Below, one piece after another: positions 48,758-58,101 of a stretch of 64,000 bases of DNA (positions are counted from its first letter, which is position 1; every line of letters begins with the position of its first letter). The notes under the pieces were generated by a model. It was not told the origin of the DNA. It made no database searches and worked only from the letters and a program-made list of their open reading frames with translations. The DNA is from Candidatus Goldiibacteriota bacterium (lineage in GTDB: Bacteria; Oederibacteriota; PGYV01; DYJU01). The stretch lies in assembly GCA_938034975.1 (NCBI GenBank), contig CALHNI010000031.1, positions 1 to 64,000 of the forward strand. The letters run 5' to 3'. The translations under genes were made by a program, and so were the position numbers.

Positions 48758-50302
48758 TTATCTTTGATATACAGGATCGCATTTATAACAGACAATTATC
48801 CGTTTAACATCTGATTTTCCATCAGGTGATTGTAAAACAAGATAATAAAGACCTGTTACTACTTTTGTCCCATTTTTGTTTCTGCCATTCCATTTAAAAC
48901 TACCCTTTTCCGTGGTATATTCACCTTCATTAACTAATGAACCATCCATAGCATATATCTTTACTTTTGTATTATTTGGCACATTATCAACATAAAAATG
49001 TTGACTGCCTTTATCAGGATTAAAAGGATTAGGATAGACATGAGCAGAAGCTATATCTGCAACAGTCGGAGTTATAGTTGCTGTAGGTGTATTTGTTGGT
49101 GAACCTGGTGTTATAGAAGCAAGCGCTGTTAAATCCAAAGTAGGAGTAGAAGTAGGTGGCCTTGGCGCTAATTGCACACAAACCTCTGTTGCTTCTTCTA
49201 AAAGTCCTTCATTGTATGTAACATTTATCGCATTCATTGTATTGCCATCAAATATTCCTGGTCCATTGTCACAGGATATTACTTTATAACAGGCAGTTAT
49301 AGTATTACCTGTTGTATTGCCTTGTTCATCAAAAAAATTTTTAACCCCTGGTGTATTTGCTATAAAATCAACACCATAATAAGGTCCACCATCTATTGAT
49401 CTGTAAATATGATACGCAGTTATTGGATAAGTTCCTGTTTTTGTTGCAGGGTTAAAAGAAAGCCGTGCAGCATCATAACCCAAACTTGTATCTACAGAAA
49501 TATTCACAGAAGAAGGTGGAGAATTTGGCATTGCATCAGCACCTAATGTTAAATAATCATAATAAATAATTATCCTGCCCTTATCTCCTGTTAAACCCCA
49601 GTCTGAATAATCAACACTATCAACATCCGGGGCATGTATAGTTATACTTTTTATATTTGTTGTATCAAACCTATGCCCATTAATTGTCTGATTTTTAAGA
49701 TAATTAATAGATACTGCAAAATATTCATCCCAGATGCGGTCATTTTCACAATTTAATGCTCTGCTTGCTGTAAAAGTTACTGTTCCATCAAAAATTGAAA
49801 CTGGTTGATATATTGTTTCAGGGCAACCATTCATAGCACTATTCAAATAAACATAAAATTTCACATAATCATAACATGACCAGTCCTTTGCATTTGCAGG
49901 ATCATAATTTGAATAATCAGGCATTGGAGTTGGATTACACCCCACATTTTCAAAATAATCATTTTTTAATAAAATATACTGCCCTTTGTTTAGCCATTTT
50001 ATCCGGCCTGCATTTACACCATGCACTGCGCCTGCCATAGGAGACGTAGGATAATTTAAATCAGATGTAATAGGTGTTCCCCCACCTACTAATGGCGGCG
50101 GCGCTCCATATGCTTCCCATTTGTTAATATCATTACTATAACCAATAGGTGCCGTAGGCGAACCTGCTAAAGGTGGATCAAAATCATTTACTAGTCCTTC
50201 CATTCCTCTATAAGCCGGCCATCCAACTATGTATGCAAAAATTTTTATAGTTATTAAAAAAATTAAAATTATAATAATATAAGAAATCGTGCTTTTTTTC
50301 AT
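48758..50302 (-). CDS. Secreted protein with FN3-like region and FlgD/T9SS-like C-terminus
   Basis: 514 residues with a signal peptide (~1-22). Residues ~25-255 form an unrecognised domain resembling a galactose-binding beta sandwich (YDYVKFYVYLNSAMNG ... KSITIHAPDVDSVDYSDWG). Residues ~265-385 are FN3-like (ITAYHIYRSIDGGPYYGVD). A short Thr/Pro linker leads to a C-terminal domain (~420-514; VYPNPFNPDKGSQHFYV ... VTGLYYLVLQSPDGK) similar to the ends of the GH8 and CBM3 proteins. A strong promoter and GGAG site precede it. It is probably a cell-surface carbohydrate-binding protein; there is no catalytic motif. Confidence 0.75.
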   Translation of the reverse strand: MKKSTISYIIIILIFLITIKIFAYIVGWPAYRGMEGLVNDFDPPLAGSPTAPIGYSNDINKWEAYGAPPPLVGGGTPITSDLNYPTSPMAGAVHGVNAGRIKWLNKGQYILLKNDYFENVGCNPTPMPDYSNYDPANAKDWSCYDYVKFYVYLNSAMNGCPETIYQPVSIFDGTVTFTASRALNCENDRIWDEYFAVSINYLKNQTINGHRFDTTNIKSITIHAPDVDSVDYSDWGLTGDKGRIIIYYDYLTLGADAMPNSPPSSVNISVDTSLGYDAARLSFNPATKTGTYPITAYHIYRSIDGGPYYGVDFIANTPGVKNFFDEQGNTTGNTITACYKVISCDNGPGIFDGNTMNAINVTYNEGLLEEATEVCVQLAPRPPTSTPTLDLTALASITPGSPTNTPTATITPTVADIASAHVYPNPFNPDKGSQHFYVDNVPNNTKVKIYAMDGSLVNEGEYTTEKGSFKWNGRNKNGTKVVTGLYYLVLQSPDGKSDVKRIIVCYKCDPVYQR

Positions 50303-50331
50303 TATAAAACTCCTTTCTGCTCCTTGAATTT

Positions 50332-50360
50332 ATTATAAAGCAAAAAAGAAATATAGTCAA
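50332..50360 (-). promoter_or_regulatory. Promoter TTGACT-N17-TATAAT for the FlgD/PorV-FN3 pair
   Basis: A near-perfect sigma70 site on the minus strand (-35 50355-50360, -10 50332-50337), 30 bases before the ATG at 50302. Repeat R6 begins 13 bases upstream of the -35. Confidence 0.85.
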
Positions 50361-50373
50361 ATTTTTTTTATAA

Positions 50374-50560
50374 CCGTAAAAACATGTTTTTACGGGAAAA
50401 CGAAATTTTTTTATTATTTTTATAATGCATTTCTTTTATTCACCTTTTTTAAGTTAAAATAAAACTTAATTTTGTTTTAATATTTTATTTTTAAAAACTA
50501 ATATTTGTTTTTTTTGTGTTTTTTCTCCTGAAAATCGCAATCTTTTAATGCGATTTTCAT
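50374..50560 (+). repeat. Dispersed hairpin element, copy R6 (overlaps a gene end)
   Basis: It has the left hairpin ccgtaaaaacatgtttttacgg, the core tttattcaccttttttaagtt, and the right hairpin cctgaaaatcgcaatcttttaatgcgattttcat. The right third (50498-50560) is translated as the last 20 codons and stop of the methyltransferase gene. Confidence 0.9.
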
Positions 50561-51220
50561 ATATAATTTTCTTGCTTTTATTATAATACTTCGGCCTAAA
50601 GAAGGAAAAATTTTAGCAAGAAATTTTGATTTAAAAGTACCTTTTGCGTTAAAATTAACTTCATCAGATAAATATTTTTCTATTTTAAATCCGTTATCTG
50701 ATAACAATTTAAAAATAGTTTCTTTTACAAAATATCTTATATGTCCAGCAGAATCTTCTCTTAAATAATACTCAATATGCGGATTTTTCCCAAAAAGCAA
50801 TAGCAATCTTCTTCCAAGCGTTGCAAGATTTGGAGTTGTTATAATAATATACCCGTCTTTTTTTAATTTTCTTTTTATATCCTGTAAAAATTTATCAGTA
50901 TCATAAATATGCTCTAAAATTTCTCCAAGTATAATTCCATCAAAAAAATTATCTTTAAATGGAATTTTTTTCTGTATATCAGCAACTTTAGCAATAATTC
51001 CTTTTTTTCTTGCGTTTTTAACCGCACCTTTTGAATAATCAACTCCATAGACAGTATTACCTTTTTTCTTTATTTGTTCTCCTATTAAACCAACCCCACA
51101 ACCAATATCAAGTATTTTTTCACCAACCCCTGTCAATTCAATTATTTTTTTTATACGTTCTTTATCTCCTGGTATAAATTCACCGTATCTTTTTTCTATG
51201 ATATTTTTTTCTTTTTTCAT
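50498..51220 (-). CDS. SAM-dependent methyltransferase (class I), C-terminus derived from a repeat
   Basis: 240 residues from the ATG at 51220, which follows the upstream stop by one base (TAATATG); the longer track frame would overlap the glycosyltransferase gene. The nucleotide-binding motif is ILDIGCGVGLIGEQI (37-51), with VYGVDYS and ILGEILEHI further on, as in Methyltransf_11/UbiG-like enzymes. The last 20 residues (MKIALKDCDFQEKKHKKNKY) are encoded by repeat R6, so the original end has been replaced or extended. It lies last in a three-gene run with a PA14 glycosyltransferase and an NHL protein. The substrate is probably a glycan or lipid intermediate. Confidence 0.8.
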   Translation of the reverse strand: MKKEKNIIEKRYGEFIPGDKERIKKIIELTGVGEKILDIGCGVGLIGEQIKKKGNTVYGVDYSKGAVKNARKKGIIAKVADIQKKIPFKDNFFDGIILGEILEHIYDTDKFLQDIKRKLKKDGYIIITTPNLATLGRRLLLLFGKNPHIEYYLREDSAGHIRYFVKETIFKLLSDNGFKIEKYLSDEVNFNAKGTFKSKFLAKIFPSLGRSIIIKARKLYMKIALKDCDFQEKKHKKNKY

Positions 51221-51221
51221 A

Positions 51222-54200
51222 TTATCTTGTAATAATAAAATCAGGGGATAAAATGCCAAAGGCAATATCTTCATCCTGTCTGCCATTTATACTCCATTTT
51301 AAATTTAAAAAAGTTATATTAATCGCATAAATTTCAATTTTATGTTTCCCTTTTTTCAAATTAAAAGTATTAACTCTGTTTTTTCCAGGCAAATTTATTT
51401 TTTCCTGAACAGATGACTGCAATGACCCTGCCTCCAAATAATCATTATCATCAATAATAATTCTTATAAATCCTTGATTTTTAATTATGAATCTGTATAA
51501 ACCGTCTTCTATAATATCTAATATACCTGATAATTTAAAAGAAGGGGCATCACCAGGATTTATCTTTGCATAAAAAATTTCACCTATTATTTCTTCGTTT
51601 ATTACGGGTGTTTGACCTGCAAATTCACTTCCATAATAATAAGCATGTAAACCTGTATTTTTTACAGTATAAAGGTATTTTTCATTTAATTCTATTTTTT
51701 CATAGTTTGATGAATAAGATACTCTGCCTGTTCGTGCAATATACAACCCAACCCTGAAAATATCATTGATACTTTTTCTTTGCGTTGTAATTTTTATATT
51801 ATGAAAACCTTTGGCAAGTTTATATATTTCGTTAAAATTTATTTTGTTATTATCAATCCATATTTCAGAATCAACATTTCCTTCATTCTTAAAGACCGCA
51901 TTGCAATAATAAGGTATTAAAATACAGCCCTCCCATATTACTTTATATGGTAATTTTAATTGTTTTTCAGGACTGAAAACAGGTATTTCATTTTCAATAG
52001 TTTCTTTTGTTTTATCATTATAAATATATGTGCCTTTTAACCCTCTTACTTTTTTTATATCTTCATTTTTAATTAACGCAACATCAAAAAATTTCCCAAA
52101 TGCTTCATGCGAAAAAGAATCAAAAGTAACACCCGGAATTAAATTTTTCCAGTATTCTTTTGCATCCAATGTATCATGATGAAAATAAATTGCATAATTT
52201 TCATCATCTATTAAGGATAAATTAACTACGCTATCCGTAAAATCCGCAGATGAATTTACCTTATAATCCCATCTATAAACCCTGAAAGGCGGATGACCTG
52301 GATAATAAAGTGAAGTATATAAAAAAATCCTGTATGATTTACCTAATTTTTCAGAATACATACCTGCAGCAGTTGCAAGTTCATCCATTCCGCCAACCCA
52401 TCTTTTAAAATACTGGTTATAATTATCTTTTAAAATAAAAAACAATGGTATTGCAATTATTACAGGAAAAACAAATTTTTCTAATTTTGAACCAAAAACA
52501 CGTTTTATTGCTATCCATATTTTTTCAACTATGATTGCTATAAAAAAAATTACAGGAACCATTGTCCCGATTGCACGCATTGCAGATGGTGCTTCTATGG
52601 AAAAAATAGAACCTGATGCCTGGGAAAAAAACAACATAATTAGTATAAAAAACAAAAAATACCTGCTGTAATAAACAGCATAAATAAACCCAATTCCAAA
52701 AAACATTGATGAAACAAAATCAATAGTTGGTTCATAAGGCATACCACCTGAATTTCTCTGTCTGTTATCTCCAATATGATTGAACATCAAAAGCACACTT
52801 TTGGTATTTTCTACAATACCTATTGCTGGATTACTCTGCCTTTCCAGACCGACCTGACCAAAAACTGATACTTCTCCTATTCTTTTAAAATAGATATTTT
52901 TTGATATAAAAAAATTGTGAATATGCTGCGAAGCAAAAACCCAAAATCCCAGGATAAAAACTATAATACCAATCATATTCTTTTTTAAAAAATCTTTTGT
53001 TGTTAATTCCTTAGCAGCAAAGTAAGCAATAGGCATTATAACAACCAACCATCCGGTTAAAAGTCCATACCAACATAGTCCTGTTGTTAAACCAGCCATA
53101 AAATATGTAAGTTTATCCCTTTTCTGTATTGCTTTTAAAATAAAATAAATTGCCAAAGTTTCTGCAACTATCATTAAAATTGTTCCGTGGCCTGACCTGC
53201 TATAATGTAAATTCCATCTTAAAAAAGTAAAAATCAATGTAATTACAACTGCTATTCTTGCATTAAAAACACTACGTATTGCAAAATACATAGCCGGAAT
53301 TGTTATCATACCCATCATAACCCCGGGCGCTCTTAATGCAATTCTTGGCATTTCAAATAATTTATATGAAAGTTCAGCAACATATGCATAAATCGGGTGC
53401 TGTCCTACCCAGAAATTTTTAACAACAGAGACCATACCACCTGCTTCATCATTTTCAAGACCAAAAGGCCTTATATTAAGTTCTTTTATCCTTAAATAAA
53501 AGCCAATTGCCATTATCAAAAAAAGAAAAATTATTTCCAGAAAAAGCGGCAATTTTTCTTCCTGTTCTTTTATTGAATATACAGGAAATAAAACAATAAA
53601 AATAATAGCCGCTATTAAATATTTTATTATGGCAGGTTCAATTTTATGTTGTGTAAAATCCATCTGCCCTTTATATGCAATATAAAAAGCAACCCCTATC
53701 ATTATAAGTTTAAAAATATTTAAAAGTTTATTGTCATAAAATTTTTCCTGAAAATTTATCCAAGGCAAAGAAAAGAAAAAAGCAGCAATTGCCAGTGCAT
53801 AAAAAATAAAACAATACATATTTATATTTGAATCATGCATTATAAAATTACCTATTTTAAGCATAACAAAAGCAAATATCAAAAGTAAAATCTTAACCCA
53901 AAATTTGTCTAAAAATTTATAATTAATAAAAAGTATATCTGTTCCTGTTTCTGAATAAGTACTTTCCATCTGATTTTCAGGCAACCCGAAAAAGGCAAGT
54001 AATATACCAACGGTTGTAAAAATAACCCCGATATTCTGGATATTCTGCTTTGGATTTATAAGAAATATCCAGCCAATTATAATGCACACCACACCGATAA
54101 AAATCAAAAGTAATTTTAATCCTTTTATAAGATTGAAAGAAAGATCTAATGCATTTTCTTTCATCAATAAAATTTTCAAGAAAATAAAAATATCAACTGC

Positions 54201-54671
54201 AAGAAAAATAAAGCAATATAACAATTTCTGTTTAAATAAAAAAATTTGCGCTAAAAAAAACAATATAAAACCTGTTATTAATAGTATTTTTTTTGTAAGG
54301 ATAATTTTTACAAGAAATTTTTCTTCTACTTTTTGTTCTTTTTCAAGCAATATCTTTTGCTGATTTTCCTCTTTTTTTAAAATTATATTTTCTTTTTTAA
54401 TTTTTCTCTCATCCGCAACGACAACTTTTTTTTCCATATCCGCAACACTTATGCTACTAAAAAATACTTTTATTTTTTTCACCAGCCATACAAATAATTC
54501 CAATGCTTTCATATATGTTTCTGTTATTGCAACTATTAAAATTAAAAAAGATAAAAGAGATAAAGTAATCCCGGCCAAATAATTATTTGGTCCTATTATT
54601 AATCCCTGCCCTGCAATAAAAAAAATTAAAGCAACAATACTAAATAAAAGTTTAACAAAATTTCTATTCAA
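51222..54671 (-). CDS. Very large GT-C glycosyltransferase with extra membrane region and PA14-like domains
   Basis: 1149 residues. Helices at the start (~5-65) are followed by a Lys/Glu-rich coiled-coil-like stretch (~78-120) and further helices (~125-385). The GT-C core follows, with the acidic motif GLENDEAGGMVSVVKNF (~405) and RAPGVMMGMITIPAMYFAIRSVF. The C-terminal quarter is outside the membrane: two PA14-like beta segments (~905-985, VIWEGCILIPYYCNAVFKNEG; ~1020-1130, GLYRFIIKNQGFIRIIIDDNDY). It is a paralogue of the 780-residue gene at 9.5 kb with an added N-terminal region. It is co-transcribed with the NHL and methyltransferase genes. Donor and acceptor are unknown. Confidence 0.8.
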   Translation of the reverse strand: MNRNFVKLLFSIVALIFFIAGQGLIIGPNNYLAGITLSLLSFLILIVAITETYMKALELFVWLVKKIKVFFSSISVADMEKKVVVADERKIKKENIILKKEENQQKILLEKEQKVEEKFLVKIILTKKILLITGFILFFLAQIFLFKQKLLYCFIFLAVDIFIFLKILLMKENALDLSFNLIKGLKLLLIFIGVVCIIIGWIFLINPKQNIQNIGVIFTTVGILLAFFGLPENQMESTYSETGTDILFINYKFLDKFWVKILLLIFAFVMLKIGNFIMHDSNINMYCFIFYALAIAAFFFSLPWINFQEKFYDNKLLNIFKLIMIGVAFYIAYKGQMDFTQHKIEPAIIKYLIAAIIFIVLFPVYSIKEQEEKLPLFLEIIFLFLIMAIGFYLRIKELNIRPFGLENDEAGGMVSVVKNFWVGQHPIYAYVAELSYKLFEMPRIALRAPGVMMGMITIPAMYFAIRSVFNARIAVVITLIFTFLRWNLHYSRSGHGTILMIVAETLAIYFILKAIQKRDKLTYFMAGLTTGLCWYGLLTGWLVVIMPIAYFAAKELTTKDFLKKNMIGIIVFILGFWVFASQHIHNFFISKNIYFKRIGEVSVFGQVGLERQSNPAIGIVENTKSVLLMFNHIGDNRQRNSGGMPYEPTIDFVSSMFFGIGFIYAVYYSRYFLFFILIMLFFSQASGSIFSIEAPSAMRAIGTMVPVIFFIAIIVEKIWIAIKRVFGSKLEKFVFPVIIAIPLFFILKDNYNQYFKRWVGGMDELATAAGMYSEKLGKSYRIFLYTSLYYPGHPPFRVYRWDYKVNSSADFTDSVVNLSLIDDENYAIYFHHDTLDAKEYWKNLIPGVTFDSFSHEAFGKFFDVALIKNEDIKKVRGLKGTYIYNDKTKETIENEIPVFSPEKQLKLPYKVIWEGCILIPYYCNAVFKNEGNVDSEIWIDNNKINFNEIYKLAKGFHNIKITTQRKSINDIFRVGLYIARTGRVSYSSNYEKIELNEKYLYTVKNTGLHAYYYGSEFAGQTPVINEEIIGEIFYAKINPGDAPSFKLSGILDIIEDGLYRFIIKNQGFIRIIIDDNDYLEAGSLQSSVQEKINLPGKNRVNTFNLKKGKHKIEIYAINITFLNLKWSINGRQDEDIAFGILSPDFIITR

Positions 54672-54695
54672 AAATTATTCTCCTTAAAAAATATT

Positions 54696-55646
54696 TCAGT
54701 ATTTGATTGCTTCAAATATAGCAAGGGAATAAGAACCAACATAAAGATTATTATCAAGTCCGCCTGAAAAAGCACCTGGAACTCCTATTTTATATTTATA
54801 ATCAATATCTGTATCAAAATTACCCAATAATTTACCATTAGGTGAAAACACAATTATTTTTGATTCAGCAACATCATTTATATAAATATTTCCATCATGA
54901 GTTATAGCAAGAGCTTCAAGTCCTGATAATTTTTTTAATTTTAATTCAAATTTACGTATTAATTTGCCATCTGCTGTAAAAACTTTAATATAATATGGTT
55001 GCATCGTATCTATCAAATATATATTATCATTTTTATCTATAAAAATCCTGCCTGCTCTTCTTATTTTATCTCTGCCACCAAACTCCAAAATTTTCTCGCC
55101 ATTGATATCATATTTATAAATCTTTAAAGATGAATTATCACTTAAATAAATATTATCCTGGCTGTCTATCACCATTCCAACCGGTTCTCTTACCTCTTTT
55201 ATTGAAATTTTTCCTGTTAATTTATTCCCGGTGTATTTTAGTAATTCATCTGAATCATATAATAAAATTATGGTATCACCTGTGCTTGTTTCAACTACCC
55301 ATTTAGGTGTTTTTTCAACTGGATATGCATCAATTACCGTGCCGTTCATTTTATCATATTTTGTTATTATATTAGAATTATTATCAATTACATAAAGATG
55401 GTCACGCCATACAGGCATTCCTATCTGGCCTTTATACTGCGGACGCCATTCACCAATAAAAACAGGTTTTTTACTCATTGAAATCTGTTTTTTAACAACA
55501 ACATAAATCTCAATTGCAAGAAACAAAATAACCATTATTGAAAGCAGGATAACAAGTAAAGTATTTTTGTTTTTTAAATTATCTTTTACTTTTTTTTCTG
55601 TTTTAGTTTTTGTCTTTATTACTTTTTTATTTTTTTTTTCCGCCAT
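54696..55646 (-). CDS. Membrane-anchored NHL-type beta-propeller protein
   Basis: 316 residues. A Lys-rich N-terminus (~1-28) and one helix (NTLLVILLSIMVILFLAIEIYVVV) anchor the protein. The rest forms NHL/SMP-30-like propeller blades (GMVIDSQDNIYLSDNSSLKIYKYDINGEKILEFGG; IFIDKNDNIYLIDTMQPYYIKVFTADGKLIRKF; AITHDGNIYINDVAESKIIVFSPNGKLLGNF). Such domains usually bind partners outside the membrane. It is the first gene of the run with the PA14 glycosyltransferase and may help present or recognise its product. A ribosome-binding site AAGGAGGAAAAA precedes the ATG. Confidence 0.8.
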   Translation of the reverse strand: MAEKKNKKVIKTKTKTEKKVKDNLKNKNTLLVILLSIMVILFLAIEIYVVVKKQISMSKKPVFIGEWRPQYKGQIGMPVWRDHLYVIDNNSNIITKYDKMNGTVIDAYPVEKTPKWVVETSTGDTIILLYDSDELLKYTGNKLTGKISIKEVREPVGMVIDSQDNIYLSDNSSLKIYKYDINGEKILEFGGRDKIRRAGRIFIDKNDNIYLIDTMQPYYIKVFTADGKLIRKFELKLKKLSGLEALAITHDGNIYINDVAESKIIVFSPNGKLLGNFDTDIDYKYKIGVPGAFSGGLDNNLYVGSYSLAIFEAIKY

Positions 55647-55670
55647 TTTTTCCTCCTTTAAATTTTTATT

Positions 55671-55699
55671 ATTTTATATTATTTTTATAAAAAAGTAAA
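55671..55699 (-). promoter_or_regulatory. Possible promoter TTTACT-N17-TAAAAT for the NHL run
   Basis: The hexamers match 4/6 and 5/6 with a 17-base spacer, 25 bases before the NHL start codon. The degenerate repeat copy R7 begins exactly 13 bases upstream. Confidence 0.45.
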
Positions 55700-55712
55700 T
55701 AAACACTTTTAC

Positions 55713-55815
55713 CCATAAAAAAACTTAAGAAATCACGTTTTTTTTCAAAAAAAAATTTTTATAACGCAATATTTTTTAATAAAACATAAAGTTATTTTAA
55801 TATTTTATGTTTTAA
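55713..55815 (+). repeat. Degenerate dispersed hairpin element, copy R7
   Basis: The left end ccataaaaaaacttaagaaatcacgtttttttt aligns to ccgtaaaaacgcattagaaaatgcgtttttacg. The following tttttataacgcaatattttttaataaaacataaagttattttaatatttta matches the interiors of R4 and R6. The hairpins are decayed, and the right end is not recognisable before the epimerase gene stop (55874). Confidence 0.55.
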
Positions 55816-55873
55816 TAAATTTTTGATAATCTTTTCTTTTAAAAATAATTTCTTTAATATTTTATTAATTTTT

Positions 55874-56875
55874 TTATCTTAATTTTTTGCTATGCTCTGC
55901 TATTTTTTTCATTAACTTTAAATAATAATCAATTGTTTCCTTTAAACCATCTTTAAGGCACCACTCAGCTTTAAATCCTAATTTTTCCAAAGCCAGTTGA
56001 GTATCTGCTTTTCTTCTTTTATATCCATCAGGAAAATTTGTGTTAAAAATAATTTTAACATCCCTGCCTGAAATTTTTATAATCATTTTTACAAGGTCTT
56101 TTATTTTAATTTCCTCATCACTTCCCAAATTTACCGGTTCTGCAATAGCATATTTTTCCATAGTAAGCATCATACCACGAACAACATCTTTAACATAAAG
56201 AAAAGTCCTGGTCTGCTCACCGGTTCCCCACACTTCTATTTTTCCATCTTTTGTATTAAACACTTTATTTATAATAGCTGCTATAACATGCGCATTTTCC
56301 ATATCAAATTTATCTCTTGGGCCATAAGCATTATAAGGTCTGACAATTGCCACATTTATCTTATATTGTTTATAAAGTAATTTACCCGTAATTTCTGCTG
56401 CTCTCTTTGCCCATCCATATCCAAGGTTGGTTTTTTCAGGTTCTCCTTTAAAACCATCTTCTTCTTTTGTTGGAACATTAACATCCGAAGGATAGACACA
56501 TGCAGAACTTGTAAATAAAACATTTTTTATTTTATTTTTCACAATTGCTTGCGCTACATTTGAAGTCATTATTACATTACCAAGAAAAATATCAGCCGGA
56601 TATTTCATATTATAGTTTATTCCTCCAACCAATGCTGCTAGATGCATAACAACATCAAAATTTTTTATATTTTTTATACATTCTTTCAAATTAAAAAGAT
56701 TAATTTTTAAAAATTTTATTTTTTTTCTATATTTGCTTTCTTTTATAAAACCTTCTTTTAAATCTCCTGAAAAAACTTTTGCATTTTTTTGGACAAGTTC
56801 TTCACAAAGATGAGAACCTATAAAACCTCCCCCACCTGTTACTAAAACTTTTTTCCCTTCCCAAAAATTTGACAT
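55874..56875 (-). CDS. GDP-sugar epimerase/reductase, GDP-L-fucose synthase / ColC-like
   Basis: A 333-residue extended short-chain dehydrogenase. The NADP-binding loop is VTGGGGFIGSH (12-22). The active-site set of the Fcl family is complete: Ser124 and Cys126 in TSSACVYP, Tyr153/Lys157 in YGWAK, and His196 in MENAHVIAAI. Cys and His are the base/acid pair of C-epimerisation, and Tyr/Lys serve the reduction. GDP-L-fucose synthase and the colitose enzyme ColC are homologous. Because a His-for-Lys 3-dehydratase lies directly upstream, a ColC-like step (4-keto-3,6-dideoxy substrate) is at least as likely as fucose. It is the third gene of gmd > dehydratase > this gene. Confidence 0.85.
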   Translation of the reverse strand: MSNFWEGKKVLVTGGGGFIGSHLCEELVQKNAKVFSGDLKEGFIKESKYRKKIKFLKINLFNLKECIKNIKNFDVVMHLAALVGGINYNMKYPADIFLGNVIMTSNVAQAIVKNKIKNVLFTSSACVYPSDVNVPTKEEDGFKGEPEKTNLGYGWAKRAAEITGKLLYKQYKINVAIVRPYNAYGPRDKFDMENAHVIAAIINKVFNTKDGKIEVWGTGEQTRTFLYVKDVVRGMMLTMEKYAIAEPVNLGSDEEIKIKDLVKMIIKISGRDVKIIFNTNFPDGYKRRKADTQLALEKLGFKAEWCLKDGLKETIDYYLKLMKKIAEHSKKLR

Positions 56876-56889
56876 AAATTTAACACTCC

Positions 56890-58080
56890 TTATTTTAAAA
56901 TCTTTTTAAAAATCTCACCAATATAATCTATATCATTTTCTGTCAAATACTGATGACAACCAATATAAAAACCATTTTTCCCTATATTTTCAGCAACAGG
57001 CAATTTACCTGTGTATTTATCCTTTAAAAAAGAATAAGCAGGTTGTTGGGTGGGAATGCAACCAAAAAGTGGTCTTGATTCTATTCCGTTATTTGCAAGT
57101 TCTTTTCTTAACTTTAATCTGGAAATTTTTAATGTATCTTTTATAACCAAAGGATAGGCAAGATAACTTATATTTTCATCATAATAAGGCAACTGCAAAA
57201 TATTTTCAAAATTTTTCAATTTTTCATTTAATTTTTTAACATTTTCACGTCTTTTTTTTATTATTTCTTCAATTTTTGATATTTGCAAAATACCAAGGGC
57301 TGCCTGAAATTCCATTGTTTTAAAATTATATCCAATAATATTATGAGTAAATCTTGGATCATTATCATCATCTACCGGCTCTTTGGGACATTTATTTTGA
57401 TTTCTCGTGCACTCCAGGCAATCGCACATTCTTCCATTAGCTTTTATCTGACGGACAAGTCCAGCTAATTCTTTATCATCAGTAACTATTGCACCCATTT
57501 CACCAACCTGTATGTTATGGGCAATATAAAATGAATAATCAGCCATAATTGAAAAAGTTCCTACATTTTTTCCTTTTATTTTTGTATTATGTGCCTGTGC
57601 AGCATCTTCAAAAACAAGTAAATTATATTTTTGTGCAATTTTGACTATTTCTTCCATATCACACGGATAGCCCATAAGATGAACAGGCAATATTAATGAG
57701 TATTCTTCAGGGTCAGAAATTTTTAATAATTTTTCTATGTTTTCCGGTGTAATACAAAAAGTTTTACTATCTATATCAACATAAACCGGCTCTAATCCAC
57801 AAAGCATAATTGCATTTGAGGTTGCAATATATGTAACAGGTGTTGTAATTACTTTGCTGCCTTTTTTTATTTTCCCTGAATAAATCAAACTTAAAAGACC
57901 TGCTATTAATGCAGATGTTCCCGATGATAAGGCAACACAATATTTTACCCCAACTTTTTTTGCAAACTCTAATTCAAATTTTTTTACATATTTTCCTTCT
58001 GAAATTCTGCCGCTTTTAATAACTTCATTTATAACTTCTTTTTCCTCAGCACCAATCCTGAAATCACCAACAGTTATCAC
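56890..58080 (-). CDS. PMP-dependent sugar 3-dehydratase of the DegT/E1 (RfbH) type, His replaces PLP lysine, Cys cluster
   Basis: 396 residues with the DegT/DnrJ/EryC1/StrS fold. The SGTSALIAGLLSL phosphate loop and EDAAQAHN (Asp159 contacts the cofactor pyridine) are visible. The lysine that normally binds PLP is His188 (SFYIAHNIQVGEMG), as in the sugar 3-dehydratases ColD and E1/RfbH. It also has four local cysteines, Cys219-x-Cys221-x2-Cys224-x6-Cys231 (GRMCDCLECTRNQNKC), in the place where E1 enzymes hold iron-sulfur ligands. The far E1 ligand corresponds to Ala161 here. From its position between gmd and an Fcl/ColC-like gene, the likely substrate is GDP-4-keto-6-deoxy-mannose. The product would be a 3,6-dideoxyhexose precursor. 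An ordinary aminotransferase is unlikely without the lysine. Confidence 0.85.
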   Translation of the reverse strand: MITVGDFRIGAEEKEVINEVIKSGRISEGKYVKKFELEFAKKVGVKYCVALSSGTSALIAGLLSLIYSGKIKKGSKVITTPVTYIATSNAIMLCGLEPVYVDIDSKTFCITPENIEKLLKISDPEEYSLILPVHLMGYPCDMEEIVKIAQKYNLLVFEDAAQAHNTKIKGKNVGTFSIMADYSFYIAHNIQVGEMGAIVTDDKELAGLVRQIKANGRMCDCLECTRNQNKCPKEPVDDDNDPRFTHNIIGYNFKTMEFQAALGILQISKIEEIIKKRRENVKKLNEKLKNFENILQLPYYDENISYLAYPLVIKDTLKISRLKLRKELANNGIESRPLFGCIPTQQPAYSFLKDKYTGKLPVAENIGKNGFYIGCHQYLTENDIDYIGEIFKKILK

Positions 58081-58101
58081 TTACACTTACTCCCTTTCAT
58101 G

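Noticed and set aside
56890-58080. Ordinary sugar aminotransferase (perosamine synthase type) between gmd and the epimerase
   Set aside because: The PLP-binding lysine is His188, and a Cys cluster typical of 3-dehydratases is present.
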